DNA of 64,000 nt from Halomonas sp. BDJS001. Lineage in GTDB: Bacteria; Pseudomonadota; Gammaproteobacteria; Pseudomonadales; Halomonadaceae. The stretch's first letter is position 1. Every line of letters starts with the position of its first letter. The stretch is taken from NCBI RefSeq assembly GCF_026104355.1, contig NZ_CP110535.1, positions 2,046,001-2,110,000 of the forward strand. Direction: 5' to 3'. Below the pieces are notes generated by a model. That model did not search any database and was not told where the DNA came from. It was given only the letters and a program-made list of their open reading frames with translations. This document shows, piece by piece, positions 28,046 through 36,282 of the stretch. Both the position numbers and the translations under genes were made by a program.

Positions 28046-28981
28046 GTGGCAGAACTAATGACGGCATTGAGTCTGTTTGGCGATACCCTGGTGAGTGGGC
28101 TTATCGCTGCGCTGATGCTCATTGTCAATCTATTACCCGATGGCATCTCAGACGCCTTTCAATACGCCTTTATGCAGCGTGCCTTATTAACCTCGGTGTT
28201 GGTGGGCGCTATTTGTGGCATTTTATCCTGCTATGTGGTGCTGAAACGCTGGTCGTTGTTGGGGGATGCGATCTCCCACGCAGTGCTGCCAGGGGTGGCG
28301 ATTGCCTACCTGTTAGGCTGGCCCTTTTTTGTAGGCGCGTTTATAACCGGCGCCTTAACCTCGGTGGGCATTGGTGCTATTGAGCGCCACACGCGGATTA
28401 AGTCCGACGCGGCCATGGGATTGATGTTCACGAGCGCCTTCGCGCTGGGCATAGTGATTATTAGCAAAATTGCCTCTAGTACTCACCTGATGCATATTCT
28501 GTTTGGCAACGTACTGGGCGTTAAGCAGTCGGCGCTGTTGCTGACATTGGTCGCCAGTGTGATTGCCCTGTTAGTCGTGTGGCTCGCCTATCGGCCGCTG
28601 CTTCTTTATGCCTTTGACCCCCTGCAGGCCCAAGCGCTGGGCTTTAATACCAGCGTCATTCACTACGGCTTGATCCTGCTACTCACCCTTACTATCGTGG
28701 CGAGTTTGGAAACAGTGGGGATTATTCTGGTGGTGGCGATGCTGATCACTCCCGGTGCGACAGCACACCTGCTGACCGACCGTTTTAAAACCATGATGCT
28801 GATTTCCGTGGGGGTTGGGGTTAGCTCGGCGGTCATTGGGCTGTGGCTTTCGGTAGCGCTGGACGTCGCCTCGGGCGGCACCATTGTGTTGGTCGCTACC
28901 AGTTGGTTCTTTGTTGCCTTACTGTTCTCACCCAAACACGGTTTGATACTTCGCCAGTGGCGCCGCTGGCGGATGGGGTAG
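28046..28981 (+). CDS. Mn/Zn ABC transporter permease (ABC-3 family)
   Basis: A 311-residue permease with about eight membrane helices and the ABC-3 family signature region (LLGDAISHAVLPGVAIAYLLG). It begins at a GTG behind AGGGG. Compared with many ABC-3 permeases it has an extra N-terminal amphipathic segment before the first conserved helix. It completes the metal uptake operon under probable MntR control. Confidence 0.9.
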   Translation: MAELMTALSLFGDTLVSGLIAALMLIVNLLPDGISDAFQYAFMQRALLTSVLVGAICGILSCYVVLKRWSLLGDAISHAVLPGVAIAYLLGWPFFVGAFITGALTSVGIGAIERHTRIKSDAAMGLMFTSAFALGIVIISKIASSTHLMHILFGNVLGVKQSALLLTLVASVIALLVVWLAYRPLLLYAFDPLQAQALGFNTSVIHYGLILLLTLTIVASLETVGIILVVAMLITPGATAHLLTDRFKTMMLISVGVGVSSAVIGLWLSVALDVASGGTIVLVATSWFFVALLFSPKHGLILRQWRRWRMG

Positions 28982-28984
28982 TGA

Positions 28985-29113
28985 CTAGCAGAGCCGGCTA
29001 CCCAATAGCAGTAGCGACGGGTCTAAACTGTGCCAACCCCACCAAGCTAATGCCAAACTGGCAAGCAGGGCGACCAGCAAGAGCATACAAGAAAGCGTTT
29101 TAGCTATGTTCAT
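28985..29113 (-). CDS. 42-residue single-helix membrane peptide coupled to the MFS gene
   Basis: ATG at 29113 overlaps the MFS stop codon as ATGA, and the frame runs 42 codons to TAG at 28985. The product (MNIAKTLSCMLLLVALLASLALAW..., ending SRLC) has one strongly hydrophobic helix at residues ~7-24 and a Trp-rich WWGWH stretch. The 4-base overlap and operon orientation make translation likely. The function is unknown; a small accessory of the carrier is possible, as known for other transporter micropeptides. Confidence 0.55.
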   Translation of the reverse strand: MNIAKTLSCMLLLVALLASLALAWWGWHSLDPSLLLLGSRLC

Positions 29114-30318
29114 GGCATTACCTTGGTGAGTGTTTTGCGCTCAAGCGGCTTTTCACTAATAAACCAATGTAACGCTGCAGCAACGATCGAGAGCACAATA
29201 GCAATTTGCCAGACCGTATTGTAGTTGCCAGTCAGGTCATAAAAGTAGCCACCCAGCCAGACGCCCATAAAAGAGCCTAGCTGGTGAAACAGAAACACGA
29301 TGCCGCCCAGCATCGATAGGTGGCGTACACCAAAGACCGAAGCCACGATACCGTTGGTTAACGGTACGGTTGAGAGCCATAGTAGCCCGATGACAATACC
29401 AAAAAGATAAGCGCTAATCGGACTTAACGGCAAATAAACAAAGGCGGTAATCACTACGCCGCGAATCAAGTAGAGCCAAGTGAGCAATTTGGGTTTCGAC
29501 CAGATGCCGCCCATCCAACCCGCCGTGTAAGTGCCGACAATATTAAACAGCCCCACTAGCGCCAGTACCGTTGTCCCCACTTGCACCGCTAGGCCTTTAT
29601 CGAATAAATAGCCGGGAAGGTGCACGGCAATGAACACTACCTGAAAGCCGCAGACAAAAAAGCCTAAACAGAGTAGCCAGAAGCCCTTTTGGCCTGCTGC
29701 TTCATTGAGTGCATCTTTTAGGCTCAAATCGGACGCTGTTTTGGCCGACGGCTTATCACGCAGCATGGCTCCCAACGGGATCATAATAGTGGCAATGGCG
29801 GCCATGGCCATTAGCGCCGCCGCCCAGCCTAGCCACTCTAGCAAACCCAGTGTGCCGGGCAGCATCGCGAACTGCCCAAACGAGCCTGCCGCGCTAACAA
29901 TGCCCATGGCCATACTGCGTTTTTCAGGTGCCACTGCACGGCCAACAGCGCCAAGGATCACCGAGAAGGTTGTCCCGGAGAGGCCAAGGCCAATCAACAA
30001 CCCAGCGCTGACCGTCATGCCCAGCACCGAGGTAGAGAGGCTCATAAACAGTAGCCCCAAGCCATACAACAAACCGCCAACCACAATAATCCTGGCCGCA
30101 CCGAAACGATCCGCCAGTGCCCCGGTAAAGGGTTGCGATAAGCCCCAAACCAGGTTTTGCAAAGCGAGTGCAAAAGCAAAGACCCCACGCCCCCAGCCAA
30201 GCTCGCTGCTGAGGGGCTCCATAAAGAGCCCGAAGCCATGACGCAACCCCATGGCGGTGGATATAACCAGACTTCCCAATATGATCAGCAGCAGTGAGTG
30301 GCGAACAACGAAGGCCAT
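29110..30318 (-). CDS. Major facilitator superfamily transporter
   Basis: A 402-residue MFS protein with 12 predicted helices and the loop 2-3 motif ALADRFGAARI. The glycine-rich, short-loop pattern resembles the oxalate/formate or monocarboxylate antiporter branch (GLRHGFGLFMEPLSSELGWGRG). Substrate cannot be assigned. The nearest gene upstream is a degraded GntP permease, which gives no pathway context. Confidence 0.85.
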   Translation of the reverse strand: MAFVVRHSLLLIILGSLVISTAMGLRHGFGLFMEPLSSELGWGRGVFAFALALQNLVWGLSQPFTGALADRFGAARIIVVGGLLYGLGLLFMSLSTSVLGMTVSAGLLIGLGLSGTTFSVILGAVGRAVAPEKRSMAMGIVSAAGSFGQFAMLPGTLGLLEWLGWAAALMAMAAIATIMIPLGAMLRDKPSAKTASDLSLKDALNEAAGQKGFWLLCLGFFVCGFQVVFIAVHLPGYLFDKGLAVQVGTTVLALVGLFNIVGTYTAGWMGGIWSKPKLLTWLYLIRGVVITAFVYLPLSPISAYLFGIVIGLLWLSTVPLTNGIVASVFGVRHLSMLGGIVFLFHQLGSFMGVWLGGYFYDLTGNYNTVWQIAIVLSIVAAALHWFISEKPLERKTLTKVMP

Positions 30319-30377
30319 GATGTTCTCTTTAATTGGCAGGCTAACAGTTAGTTCACTATCGCATGCGTTGTGCGCTT

Positions 30378-30628
30378 TTAGAAGCTGCCAAATAGTGTTC
30401 CTAAGGTAATCACACTGATTAACGCAATGACCGGCAATGCAATGGTGACCATGGCAACATTGCCGTAGGAGTGGCGATGGGGCAGGCCGCAGATAGCCAG
30501 TAGGGTGATAACGGCGCCTGAGTGAGGGAGCGTGTCCATGCCGCCAGCTGCCAGCGTTGCCACACGGTGCATTAGCTCAGGGTTAATGCCGATGACAGCA
30601 GTGAAATGACAATCGCAAGTATGCTCAT
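30378..30628 (-). pseudogene. Deletion remnant of a GntP-family permease
   Basis: A good ribosome site (TAGGAG) precedes ATG 30628 and codons for MSILAIVISLLSS, the typical first residues of GntP/gluconate permeases. The frame then ends after 18 codons, but another frame continues with the family's C-terminus (INPELMHRVATLAAGGMDTLPHSGAV then LAICGL and ALGTLFGSF-like end) to a stop at 30378. More than 350 internal residues of the ~450-residue family are missing, so this is the fused 5' and 3' ends of a gene left by an internal deletion. Confidence 0.75.
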
Positions 30629-30758
30629 GCGAGCTCCTAAGCAAGCAGTAAAGTAGCGGACGCTGAAATTAAGCGAAAGAGTGATGGTAGGTAGTATGGT
30701 GCGATGCAGCAATGATGTCGCGACTAAAGTAGCAAAACGTTAAGCATGCAGCGCGGTC

Positions 30759-30787
30759 TTAGGTTTACCTATTTAATCTGCTAAAAT
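30759..30787 (+). promoter_or_regulatory. Putative sigma-70 promoter of the antiporter gene
   Basis: TTAGGT and TAAAAT with a 17-base spacer, ending 47 bases before the ATG at 30835. The -35 element is only a moderate match. Confidence 0.45.
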
Positions 30788-30834
30788 CCGCCCCCTTTGC
30801 TGTCAATGACCTCTCAATAGCTCTAGGAATTTTC

Positions 30835-32181
30835 ATGAATGCAGTAATTCTTGCGGTGCTCGTAATGGTGGCGCTATCGCTGGCGCGTGTCTCAGTGGTA
30901 TTTGCGTTAGTCGTCGGCGCTTTAGTGGGCGGTTTAGTGGGTGGGTTGTCGCTAGAGCAAACACTGGACGCCTTTAATCAAGGCGTTGGCGGCGGAGCCC
31001 AGGTAGCCCTGGCCTACGCCACCTTGGGGGCCTTTGCGGTGGCGATCTCCCGCTCTGGATTACCGGATATGCTGGCTAACCGTTTAATTACACTGCTCGG
31101 CAAAGAGACCAATGCCGTGCATCAGGCGCGGGTCAAAATGCTGTTACTAACGGCTGTGTTGTTGGTGGCGATCTCTTCTCAGAACGCTATCCCCGTTCAC
31201 ATCGCCTTTATACCGGTGCTGATTCCGCCGCTGTTGACCGTGATGAACCGTTTAAAGCTGGATCGTCGTGCGGTGGCCTGTGCGCTTACCTTTGGTTTAA
31301 CGGCACCCTACATGCTGCTACCGGTTGGGTTCGGGGCGATCTTCCTCAATGACATTCTTCTGGCCAACTTAAATAGCGCCGGGGAGCCGTTAGGGTTGGA
31401 AATTACTCGCGGCATGGTGCCGATGGCCATGGCGGTTCCGGTGGCTGGCATGGCGTTGGGGTTAATCGTTGCGCTGTTTTGGAGCTATCGCCGCCCGCGA
31501 GAGTACCAGGCTCAAGATATGGCTAACGCCAATATTACTGAAGGCCACACCCCTCCCAAGCCGCATAGCCTGGGGCTTGTGATGTCGGGGGTTGCTATTG
31601 TCGCCGCCCTCGGTCTGCAGCTTTACAGCGGCTCAATGATACTGGGCGGTTTGGTAGGGATTGGCCTGCTTTCAATGGGCGGCATCTTTAAGTGGCGCGA
31701 AGCGGACGACCTGTTTACCAGCGGTATGCGCATGATGGCGCTGATCGGTTTTATCATGATCTCCGCGGCGGGTTTTGCCGAAGTCATGAAAACCACGGGA
31801 GAGATTGATGCGTTGGTATCGGGGGCCTTTGCACTCTTTGGCGATAACCGCGGCTTAGCGGCGCTGGTGATGTTACTTGTAGGGCTGTTTATTACCCTGG
31901 GTATCGGCTCGTCGTTCTCAACCATTCCGATTATTGCCGCCATTTTTGTGCCTTTGGCGGTACAGTTTGGCTTCTCTCCCATGGCCACAGTCGTGCTGGT
32001 GGGAACCGCCGCGGCGCTAGGCGACGCTGGCTCGCCGGCATCGGATTCAACCTTGGGGCCAACCTCTGGGCTTAACGTCGATCGACAGCACGATCATATG
32101 TGGGACAGCGTGGTGCCGACGTTTCTGCACTACAATATCCCGTTAGTGGGCTTTGGCTGGCTAGCGGCGATGATGCTCTGA
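30835..32181 (+). CDS. Na+/H+ antiporter family protein (NhaC/YuiF-like)
   Basis: A 448-residue membrane protein with about 11-12 helices. Conserved-looking membrane polar segments are [26 protein letters not shown] and [19 protein letters not shown], which fit the Na+/H+ antiporter (NhaC-like, IT superfamily) group that also contains putative amino-acid permeases of the YuiF type. AGGA precedes the ATG. Cation exchange suits a halophile, but substrate is not certain. Confidence 0.78.
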   Translation: MNAVILAVLVMVALSLARVSVVFALVVGALVGGLVGGLSLEQTLDAFNQGVGGGAQVALAYATLGAFAVAISRSGLPDMLANRLITLLGKETNAVHQARVKMLLLTAVLLVAISSQNAIPVHIAFIPVLIPPLLTVMNRLKLDRRAVACALTFGLTAPYMLLPVGFGAIFLNDILLANLNSAGEPLGLEITRGMVPMAMAVPVAGMALGLIVALFWSYRRPREYQAQDMANANITEGHTPPKPHSLGLVMSGVAIVAALGLQLYSGSMILGGLVGIGLLSMGGIFKWREADDLFTSGMRMMALIGFIMISAAGFAEVMKTTGEIDALVSGAFALFGDNRGLAALVMLLVGLFITLGIGSSFSTIPIIAAIFVPLAVQFGFSPMATVVLVGTAAALGDAGSPASDSTLGPTSGLNVDRQHDHMWDSVVPTFLHYNIPLVGFGWLAAMML

Positions 32182-32196
32182 AGATCCTATCTTTAA

Positions 32197-32231
32197 ACTA
32201 AAAAGGGACAACTTGGTTGTCCCTTTTTAGT
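32197..32231. terminator. Bidirectional terminator between antiporter and trmJ
   Basis: ACTAAAAAGGGACAAC and GTTGTCCCTTTTTAGT form a 16-bp stem around TTG, with A and T tracts in the stem base that serve both converging genes. Confidence 0.9.
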
Positions 32232-32247
32232 TGCTTTAACGCTATCA

Positions 32248-32979
32248 CTATTTAGGTAGATGGTTTTCAAACGCGCTTAATAGCCCTCTTAACAACGAAA
32301 GCTCTTTCCGGCTGGGCTGAGCACGGGCGAAGAGAGCTTGAAGCTGCTCTTCAGTGCGGGCGTGGGGCTGGGTTAAAAAGCCACTTGCCTGCATTAAGCG
32401 GCTCAGGTGCGCTTGAAAGTGTAAGAACTGCTCCCGGCTGGGCGGCGTTGCCTCCAGCGGGCGCTGATAAGTAAAGCCGCTCTCATCACCTTTACGCCAG
32501 GCGCGATGTACTTCATAAGCCAGTATCTGTACCGCCTGGGATAAATTGAGAATACCGTAATCAGGATTGGAGGGAATACTGACCTGATGCGTGCAGCAGC
32601 GAATCTCATCGTTAGTCAGCCCCGAACGTTCACGCCCAAACACTAGCGCCACCGGCGCCGTTTGCGCATTCTGGATGACGTCTGCCGCCATCTCATCGGG
32701 TTCGTCAAAGTGGGGCAGGGGCAGGCTGCGCAAGCGTGCACTGGCACCAACGACCTGGACGCAATCGTTAACGGCTTCCTCCAGCGAGCTAACCACACGG
32801 CCACTCTCCAGTACATCAGTGGCGCCTGCCGCAAGGCGGGTCGCTTCTTCATCAGGAAACAGGCGTGGATTAACCAGCACCAGCTCGGTCAGGCCCATGG
32901 TTTTCATGGCTCGCGCGGCAGCGCCGATATTGCCGGGGTGAAAGGTCTGAACGAGTACGATACGGATATTCTGCAACAT
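32248..32979 (-). CDS. trmJ: tRNA (cytidine/uridine-2'-O-)-methyltransferase TrmJ
   Basis: A 243-residue SPOUT methyltransferase that methylates the 2'-O of residue 32 in tRNA anticodon loops. Knot motifs: VLVQTFHPGNIGAAARAMKTMG at the N-terminus, VFGRERSGLTNDE and IPSNPDYGILNLSQAVQIL near residues 120-160. The C-terminal helices are those of TrmJ. ATG 32979 (MLQNIRIVL) gives the family length; the frame upstream to 33090 is not conserved. It marks the chromosomal flank left of the island. Confidence 0.93.
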   Translation of the reverse strand: MLQNIRIVLVQTFHPGNIGAAARAMKTMGLTELVLVNPRLFPDEEATRLAAGATDVLESGRVVSSLEEAVNDCVQVVGASARLRSLPLPHFDEPDEMAADVIQNAQTAPVALVFGRERSGLTNDEIRCCTHQVSIPSNPDYGILNLSQAVQILAYEVHRAWRKGDESGFTYQRPLEATPPSREQFLHFQAHLSRLMQASGFLTQPHARTEEQLQALFARAQPSRKELSLLRGLLSAFENHLPK

Positions 32980-33102
32980 GCGCTGGTGCCCGGTAGTGGA
33001 AATATAGCTTAAAAAAATCGCCCAGATAGTAGCACGTTCAGCCCTGGAAATGGCTGACAAAACGCTATCGACAACCCCGCGCCTGTGCACGCCTCAAAAC
33101 GC

Positions 33103-33129
33103 AAGAACCCCACACAAGGCGGGGTTCTT
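33103..33129 (-). terminator. Probable original groL terminator, now left of the island
   Basis: AAGAACCCC and GGGGTTCTT form a 9-bp stem; on the minus strand it is followed by GCGTTTTG. It lies 51 bases beyond the left copy of the groL 3' end. If the island were excised, it would stand just downstream of the groL stop codon, so it is best read as the native groL terminator displaced by insertion. Confidence 0.65.
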
Positions 33130-33179
33130 GGTGACAGCTAAACGCTAGCCGTCGATAGAGCGAAGGGCTCAGGGGTGCA

Positions 33180-33192
33180 TTACATCATGCCG
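33180..33192. repeat. Left attachment site of the island (attL)
   Basis: TTACATCATGCCG is an exact 13-base copy of the groL 3' end at 46435-46447 (complement of codons G-M-M-stop). It stands 99 bases before the integrase start. Two distant identical 13-mers at the ends of an integrase-bearing segment are the expected product of site-specific insertion. Confidence 0.85.
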
Positions 33193-33250
33193 TTTAATCA
33201 CACCCTAACTTACTGAAACCATTGACGTTCAATGGGTTGCGGCTACAATG

Positions 33251-33273
33251 CTTCCTACATTCCTTCCTACATT
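33251..33273. repeat. Left-end pair of CTTCCTACATT repeats (possible integrase arm sites)
   Basis: CTTCCTACATT occurs at 33251-33261 and 33263-33273. The same or nearly the same 11-mer occurs four times near the right end (46263, 46353, 46364, and a partial copy at 46377). Repeats confined to both ends of an integrated element are typical of tyrosine-integrase arm-binding sites. Confidence 0.6.
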
Positions 33274-33290
33274 TTGTGCCGCCTATAGAC

Positions 33291-34661
33291 ATGAACGACC
33301 GGAAGCATCTCAAGCTACGCCACAACACCTGGTACTTTCAGAAGCGCGTCCCGAAGGCGCTGAAGCCCCTCTACCCCGACCGAGACATCATTGAGCAGTC
33401 CCTGGAGACGGGGGACATCAGGGAGGCGCGAGAGAAGCGAGACATCCTTCTCGGACAGTTGCGCCAGAGAGAGCGGCTGTTGAAAGTTCAGGAGCAACCT
33501 CGCCAGCGATTCCTGCAGTATGTCGACCAGCTGAGCCAAGTGGCCGGGGATCGGTTCGTTGGCCCAGGCGTGACTTGGGATGAGGTCTTGGACCCCGAGT
33601 CAGTTGGCCGTGCGACCGACCCTGAGTATGTGGAAGCCTTCAAGGCCGTTTCGCAAGGCAAGTCCGAGAGTGAGAAATATGGCGTGACCTTGAAGGAGGT
33701 GCTCGACTACTTCATCAGGAACAGTGAGCGTGAGCAGCTCCATACCGAAGGCACCAGAAGCCGCTTCAAAAAGACCGTTACCGCTTTCCTACGCTACCTC
33801 AACAATAGCGATATCCAGATGAGCAGGATCGAACGATCCAGAGTATTTGATTTCATCGAGCACTGCAGGGAGAAGCTGTCAGGGTCAACCGTACAGGGCC
33901 ACTTATCTCGCCTGAAGACGCTATGGGACTACGCTTATGCCCGTGCCTGGGTATCGGCTGACAACCCCTTCGAGAAGCACAAGATCAACACCACCAAGGG
34001 ACGTCAAAAGAAACAGCCGTTCACAGAGACCGAGTTAAGGCAACTCATGGCAGCCATGGAGCGCCAGCCTTTCTCGATGCAGCTTCTAACCCGGATGGGG
34101 CTGTACACTGGGGCTAGGATCAGCGAGTTGGTCAGCCTGAGGCTCCATGACTTCAAGGAAGAAGATGGCATCCTTCTCATGGGCATCGCCTCGCACGAGG
34201 ACGGCAAGACAGAGGCAGCAACCCGGTGGATTCCAGTGCCGAAGCCGTGCCTCCTCCAAGTGGAGAAACTCAGAACGGGAGCAGCCGATGCGGACTCGGA
34301 ATATCTTTTCTATGATCTTGTGAGCATTCGACCGGATGGACGGCTTGCTTATCTGGCTACCAAGCGCTTCGGCGAGATTAAGCGAAAGCACGCAACCGAG
34401 CGCCAGGACAAAGGCTTCCATTCATTCCGGGTAATGATGGCTACAGCATTGCAACAGGGCGATGTCTCGGAGCTGGTAGCTGCCTACCTCCTCGGCCACA
34501 GTCGTAAGGGGCTCACCATGAGCTACGGGTATTACAGCAAAGGCTACGATGCCAAAAAGCTTCAGGAAGCGCAGGATCGTGCAATCGCAGTAATTGACGA
34601 GATGCTCACCGAGAAATCCGATCAGGCGGTCACTCAGCTGGAACAAGTGGAAGCCATGTAA
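33291..34661 (+). CDS. Tyrosine recombinase/integrase of the groL island
   Basis: A 456-residue site-specific recombinase. The N-terminus (RHNTWYFQKRVPK) resembles DUF6538, followed by a SAM-like core-binding domain (~140-245) and the catalytic domain (~260-440). Catalytic residues: Arg in YTGARISEL, His-x-x-Arg in FHSFRVMM, His in LLGHSRKG and the nucleophile Tyr in MSYGYYSKG. It should integrate and excise the element at the 3' end of groL. ATG 33291 (MNDRKHLKLR) was preferred to the TTG at 33222, because the latter would translate through the repeat region. The right-hand half of its expected binding sites is near groL. Confidence 0.92.
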   Translation: MNDRKHLKLRHNTWYFQKRVPKALKPLYPDRDIIEQSLETGDIREAREKRDILLGQLRQRERLLKVQEQPRQRFLQYVDQLSQVAGDRFVGPGVTWDEVLDPESVGRATDPEYVEAFKAVSQGKSESEKYGVTLKEVLDYFIRNSEREQLHTEGTRSRFKKTVTAFLRYLNNSDIQMSRIERSRVFDFIEHCREKLSGSTVQGHLSRLKTLWDYAYARAWVSADNPFEKHKINTTKGRQKKQPFTETELRQLMAAMERQPFSMQLLTRMGLYTGARISELVSLRLHDFKEEDGILLMGIASHEDGKTEAATRWIPVPKPCLLQVEKLRTGAADADSEYLFYDLVSIRPDGRLAYLATKRFGEIKRKHATERQDKGFHSFRVMMATALQQGDVSELVAAYLLGHSRKGLTMSYGYYSKGYDAKKLQEAQDRAIAVIDEMLTEKSDQAVTQLEQVEAM

Positions 34662-35368
34662 GCCCCTAGCCTCGGTGAGACGTTGCGTCGGATCGGGGAT
34701 AGCCTCGGGTAAGAGCCAGCAGCACAGCTACGTTCAATTAGGGGACAGTTATGGAGAACAACACAGAGAGGCGATGACTGGTAATTAAGTGACAGTCTTA
34801 GAGAAGAGGAACGCATGTTCCCGGCTCTGTGTTTCTTGAAGACCTCGCTGAGGGGCGCACATGCAGCGTCCCTAGAGGCCTACTTCCTTTGAGCTTTCGG
34901 CATGAGCTGTATGAACGCACCAGATGGCACAACCAGACTGGTGGCAGTTGGGGCAGACGTGAACCGGACAAGACCGGCGCAGATGATTTGAGGGGGCACT
35001 GCGTTGAAGTCGGCTACATCTGACATGGTTCAGGTGGTGGTAGTAGAGGGGGCGAAGCCCCACTTTCAGTGGGTCTTATAGTTCTTCTATCAGATAACCA
35101 TTACTTCATAATCATCATAGTTATTCACCTATACAGGTCTCTATCTATAAGCCCTACATCAAGTCTCTCTTGTGGTCTCTCTGTTGGCTAACCCTGTGAG
35201 TGACATCCACAAGATCACTTGATGAAACCATCCTCAACGGTTCTGACATGGATTGTGATGATGACTGAAGATCAGTTGTCTGAAGCATTCTGTCAGCTCC
35301 CATCAGTACTGTCGGCCACTCCCTGAGCCGACTACAAGTCAATCTCTAAGTTAACCCAGTGACATCCT
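34662..35368. other. Long apparently non-coding stretch in the island
   Basis: About 700 bases without a convincing gene. A weak minus-strand frame from GTG 35063 to 34872 (63 residues) contains VCPNCHQSGCAIWCVH with a zinc-ribbon-like CxxC, but has no ribosome site. Small hairpins GGGGC-GAA-GCCCC (35049-35061) and CCCAC-TTTCA-GTGGG (35059-35073) overlap and exclude each other. A tiny plus-strand frame from ATG 34815 (25 codons) has AGAGGA upstream. None is called. Confidence 0.4.
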
Positions 35369-35443
35369 CGAAGGCGATTGGTCAGGTAGGCGGTTTGTAT
35401 CCGCTCACTGGTCTGTCTGCCTGAAGGGAGCCAGTCGCTTTCG
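35369..35443 (+). ncRNA. Nested three-stem RNA leader just upstream of the RNase HI gene
   Basis: The 25 bases 35369-35393 can pair continuously with three separate downstream strands: 13 pairs with 35431-35443 (two G-U), 8 with 35417-35424 (one G-U), and 4 with 35401-35404 around a TTTGTAT loop. The 3' side carries bulges TCACTGGTCTGT and AGGGAG. It ends 3 bases before the ATG at 35447 and 18 before ATG 35462. The strong, one-sided structure suggests a cis-acting RNA controlling rnhA translation, or an independent small RNA. Confidence 0.55.
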
Positions 35444-35461
35444 ACGATGAAGGATACAACC

Positions 35462-35968
35462 ATGAAACCAGACATCATCATCTACACCGATGGCTCTTGC
35501 CTAAACAATGGGTCGGAGTTCGCCCCAGGCGGGTGGGCAGCGGTGTTAGAGAATGACCGCAAGCAACTGCGGATCAGTGGGCGAGAATGCCCGACGACCA
35601 ACCAGCGGATGGAGCTGAGGGCTATTATCGAAGGCCTAAAGGCGATCCAAGGCAGTGGCAAGGTCATCAACATCTACACAGACAGCGCTTATGCCCGGAA
35701 CGGCTGCATCACTTGGCGACACAATTGGAAGAAGAACGGCTGGAAGAAAAAGTCCGACAAGAAACCTGTTGAGAACCTTGATCTCTGGAAGCAGTTGGAT
35801 GAACTGCTGGATCAACATGAGGTAACGCTGCTCAAGGTGAAAGGCCACAGTGGCCACCCGCAGAATGAACTAGCCGATAGCATGGCTGTAGCTGCTGCTC
35901 GCGGACAGGTCTTCAAGGGTTACCGGCAGGTCGGTGACTACCAGTTCGACTGGAGGGAAGTCGCATGA
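35462..35968 (+). CDS. rnhA: Ribonuclease HI (island-encoded)
   Basis: A 168-residue RNase H1 that cuts the RNA strand of RNA-DNA hybrids. All catalytic residues are visible: Asp in YTDGSC, Glu in RMELRA, Asp in YTDSAY, the His in KGHSGHPQNE and Asp in ELAD. The basic handle (WRHNWKKNGWKKKSDKK) is complete. ATG 35462 was chosen since AAGGA lies 8 bases upstream; ATG 35447 would add five residues. It lies in the same island as a retron-like reverse transcriptase, whose msDNA maturation would need RNase H. The similarity is to the host-type enzyme, so it is presumably an extra copy. Confidence 0.93.
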   Translation: MKPDIIIYTDGSCLNNGSEFAPGGWAAVLENDRKQLRISGRECPTTNQRMELRAIIEGLKAIQGSGKVINIYTDSAYARNGCITWRHNWKKNGWKKKSDKKPVENLDLWKQLDELLDQHEVTLLKVKGHSGHPQNELADSMAVAAARGQVFKGYRQVGDYQFDWREVA

Positions 35969-36081
35969 TGAGAAAGGCTGCTGAATACTCTTTCAGGGCG
36001 ACGGAAAAGCGGAGCAAACCGATTCTGCCTGAAGTCAGGCCAAACAAGCGATACCGGCGGAAGAGAACACAGGTTAGCTGA
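35965..36081 (+). CDS. 38-residue basic peptide coupled to rnhA
   Basis: ATG 35965 overlaps the rnhA stop as ATGA and has a strong GGAGGGAAG ribosome site. The product is 38 residues, starts MMRKAAEYSF and ends in an Arg/Lys-rich tail (KRYRRKRTQVS); it has no cysteine. Composition suggests nucleic-acid binding. No family is recognised. Coupling and ribosome site are the evidence for translation. Confidence 0.5.
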   Translation: MMRKAAEYSFRATEKRSKPILPEVRPNKRYRRKRTQVS

Positions 36082-36205
36082 CCCGGAATTTTGCGGCAAA
36101 ATCTGAGGCGGTATTATACGCGCTGCGAGACGAGACTTCCCCCCTGGTCCCGGGCATGGGCCTGTGAAAATGACACCGGCTGGGGGAGGGGAGTCCAAAA
36201 GAATC

Positions 36206-36244
36206 TGCTGGCGCGGGTGCATAATGGTAACTTGTGCGCCAGCA
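36206..36244 (-). terminator. Probable terminator of the serine recombinase gene
   Basis: TGCTGGCGC and GCGCCAGCA form a 9-bp stem; on the minus strand it is followed by GATTCTTTTGG. It lies 39 bases beyond the recombinase stop. Confidence 0.45.
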
Positions 36245-36282
36245 TCCAAAGGTAAGTCAATCGCGGATGATGGACAGACATT

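Noticed and set aside
28843..29103. 86-aa plus-strand frame after the metal permease
   Set aside because: It starts inside the permease gene out of frame, and the coupled minus-strand 42-aa frame explains the segment better.
33222..33290. TTG start 23 codons upstream of the integrase ATG
   Set aside because: It would translate through the CTTCCTACATT repeats and adds no conserved sequence.
35369..35443. Structured hairpin as an integron attC site
   Set aside because: No integron integrase and no GTT/AAC end boxes; bulges are large and one-sided.
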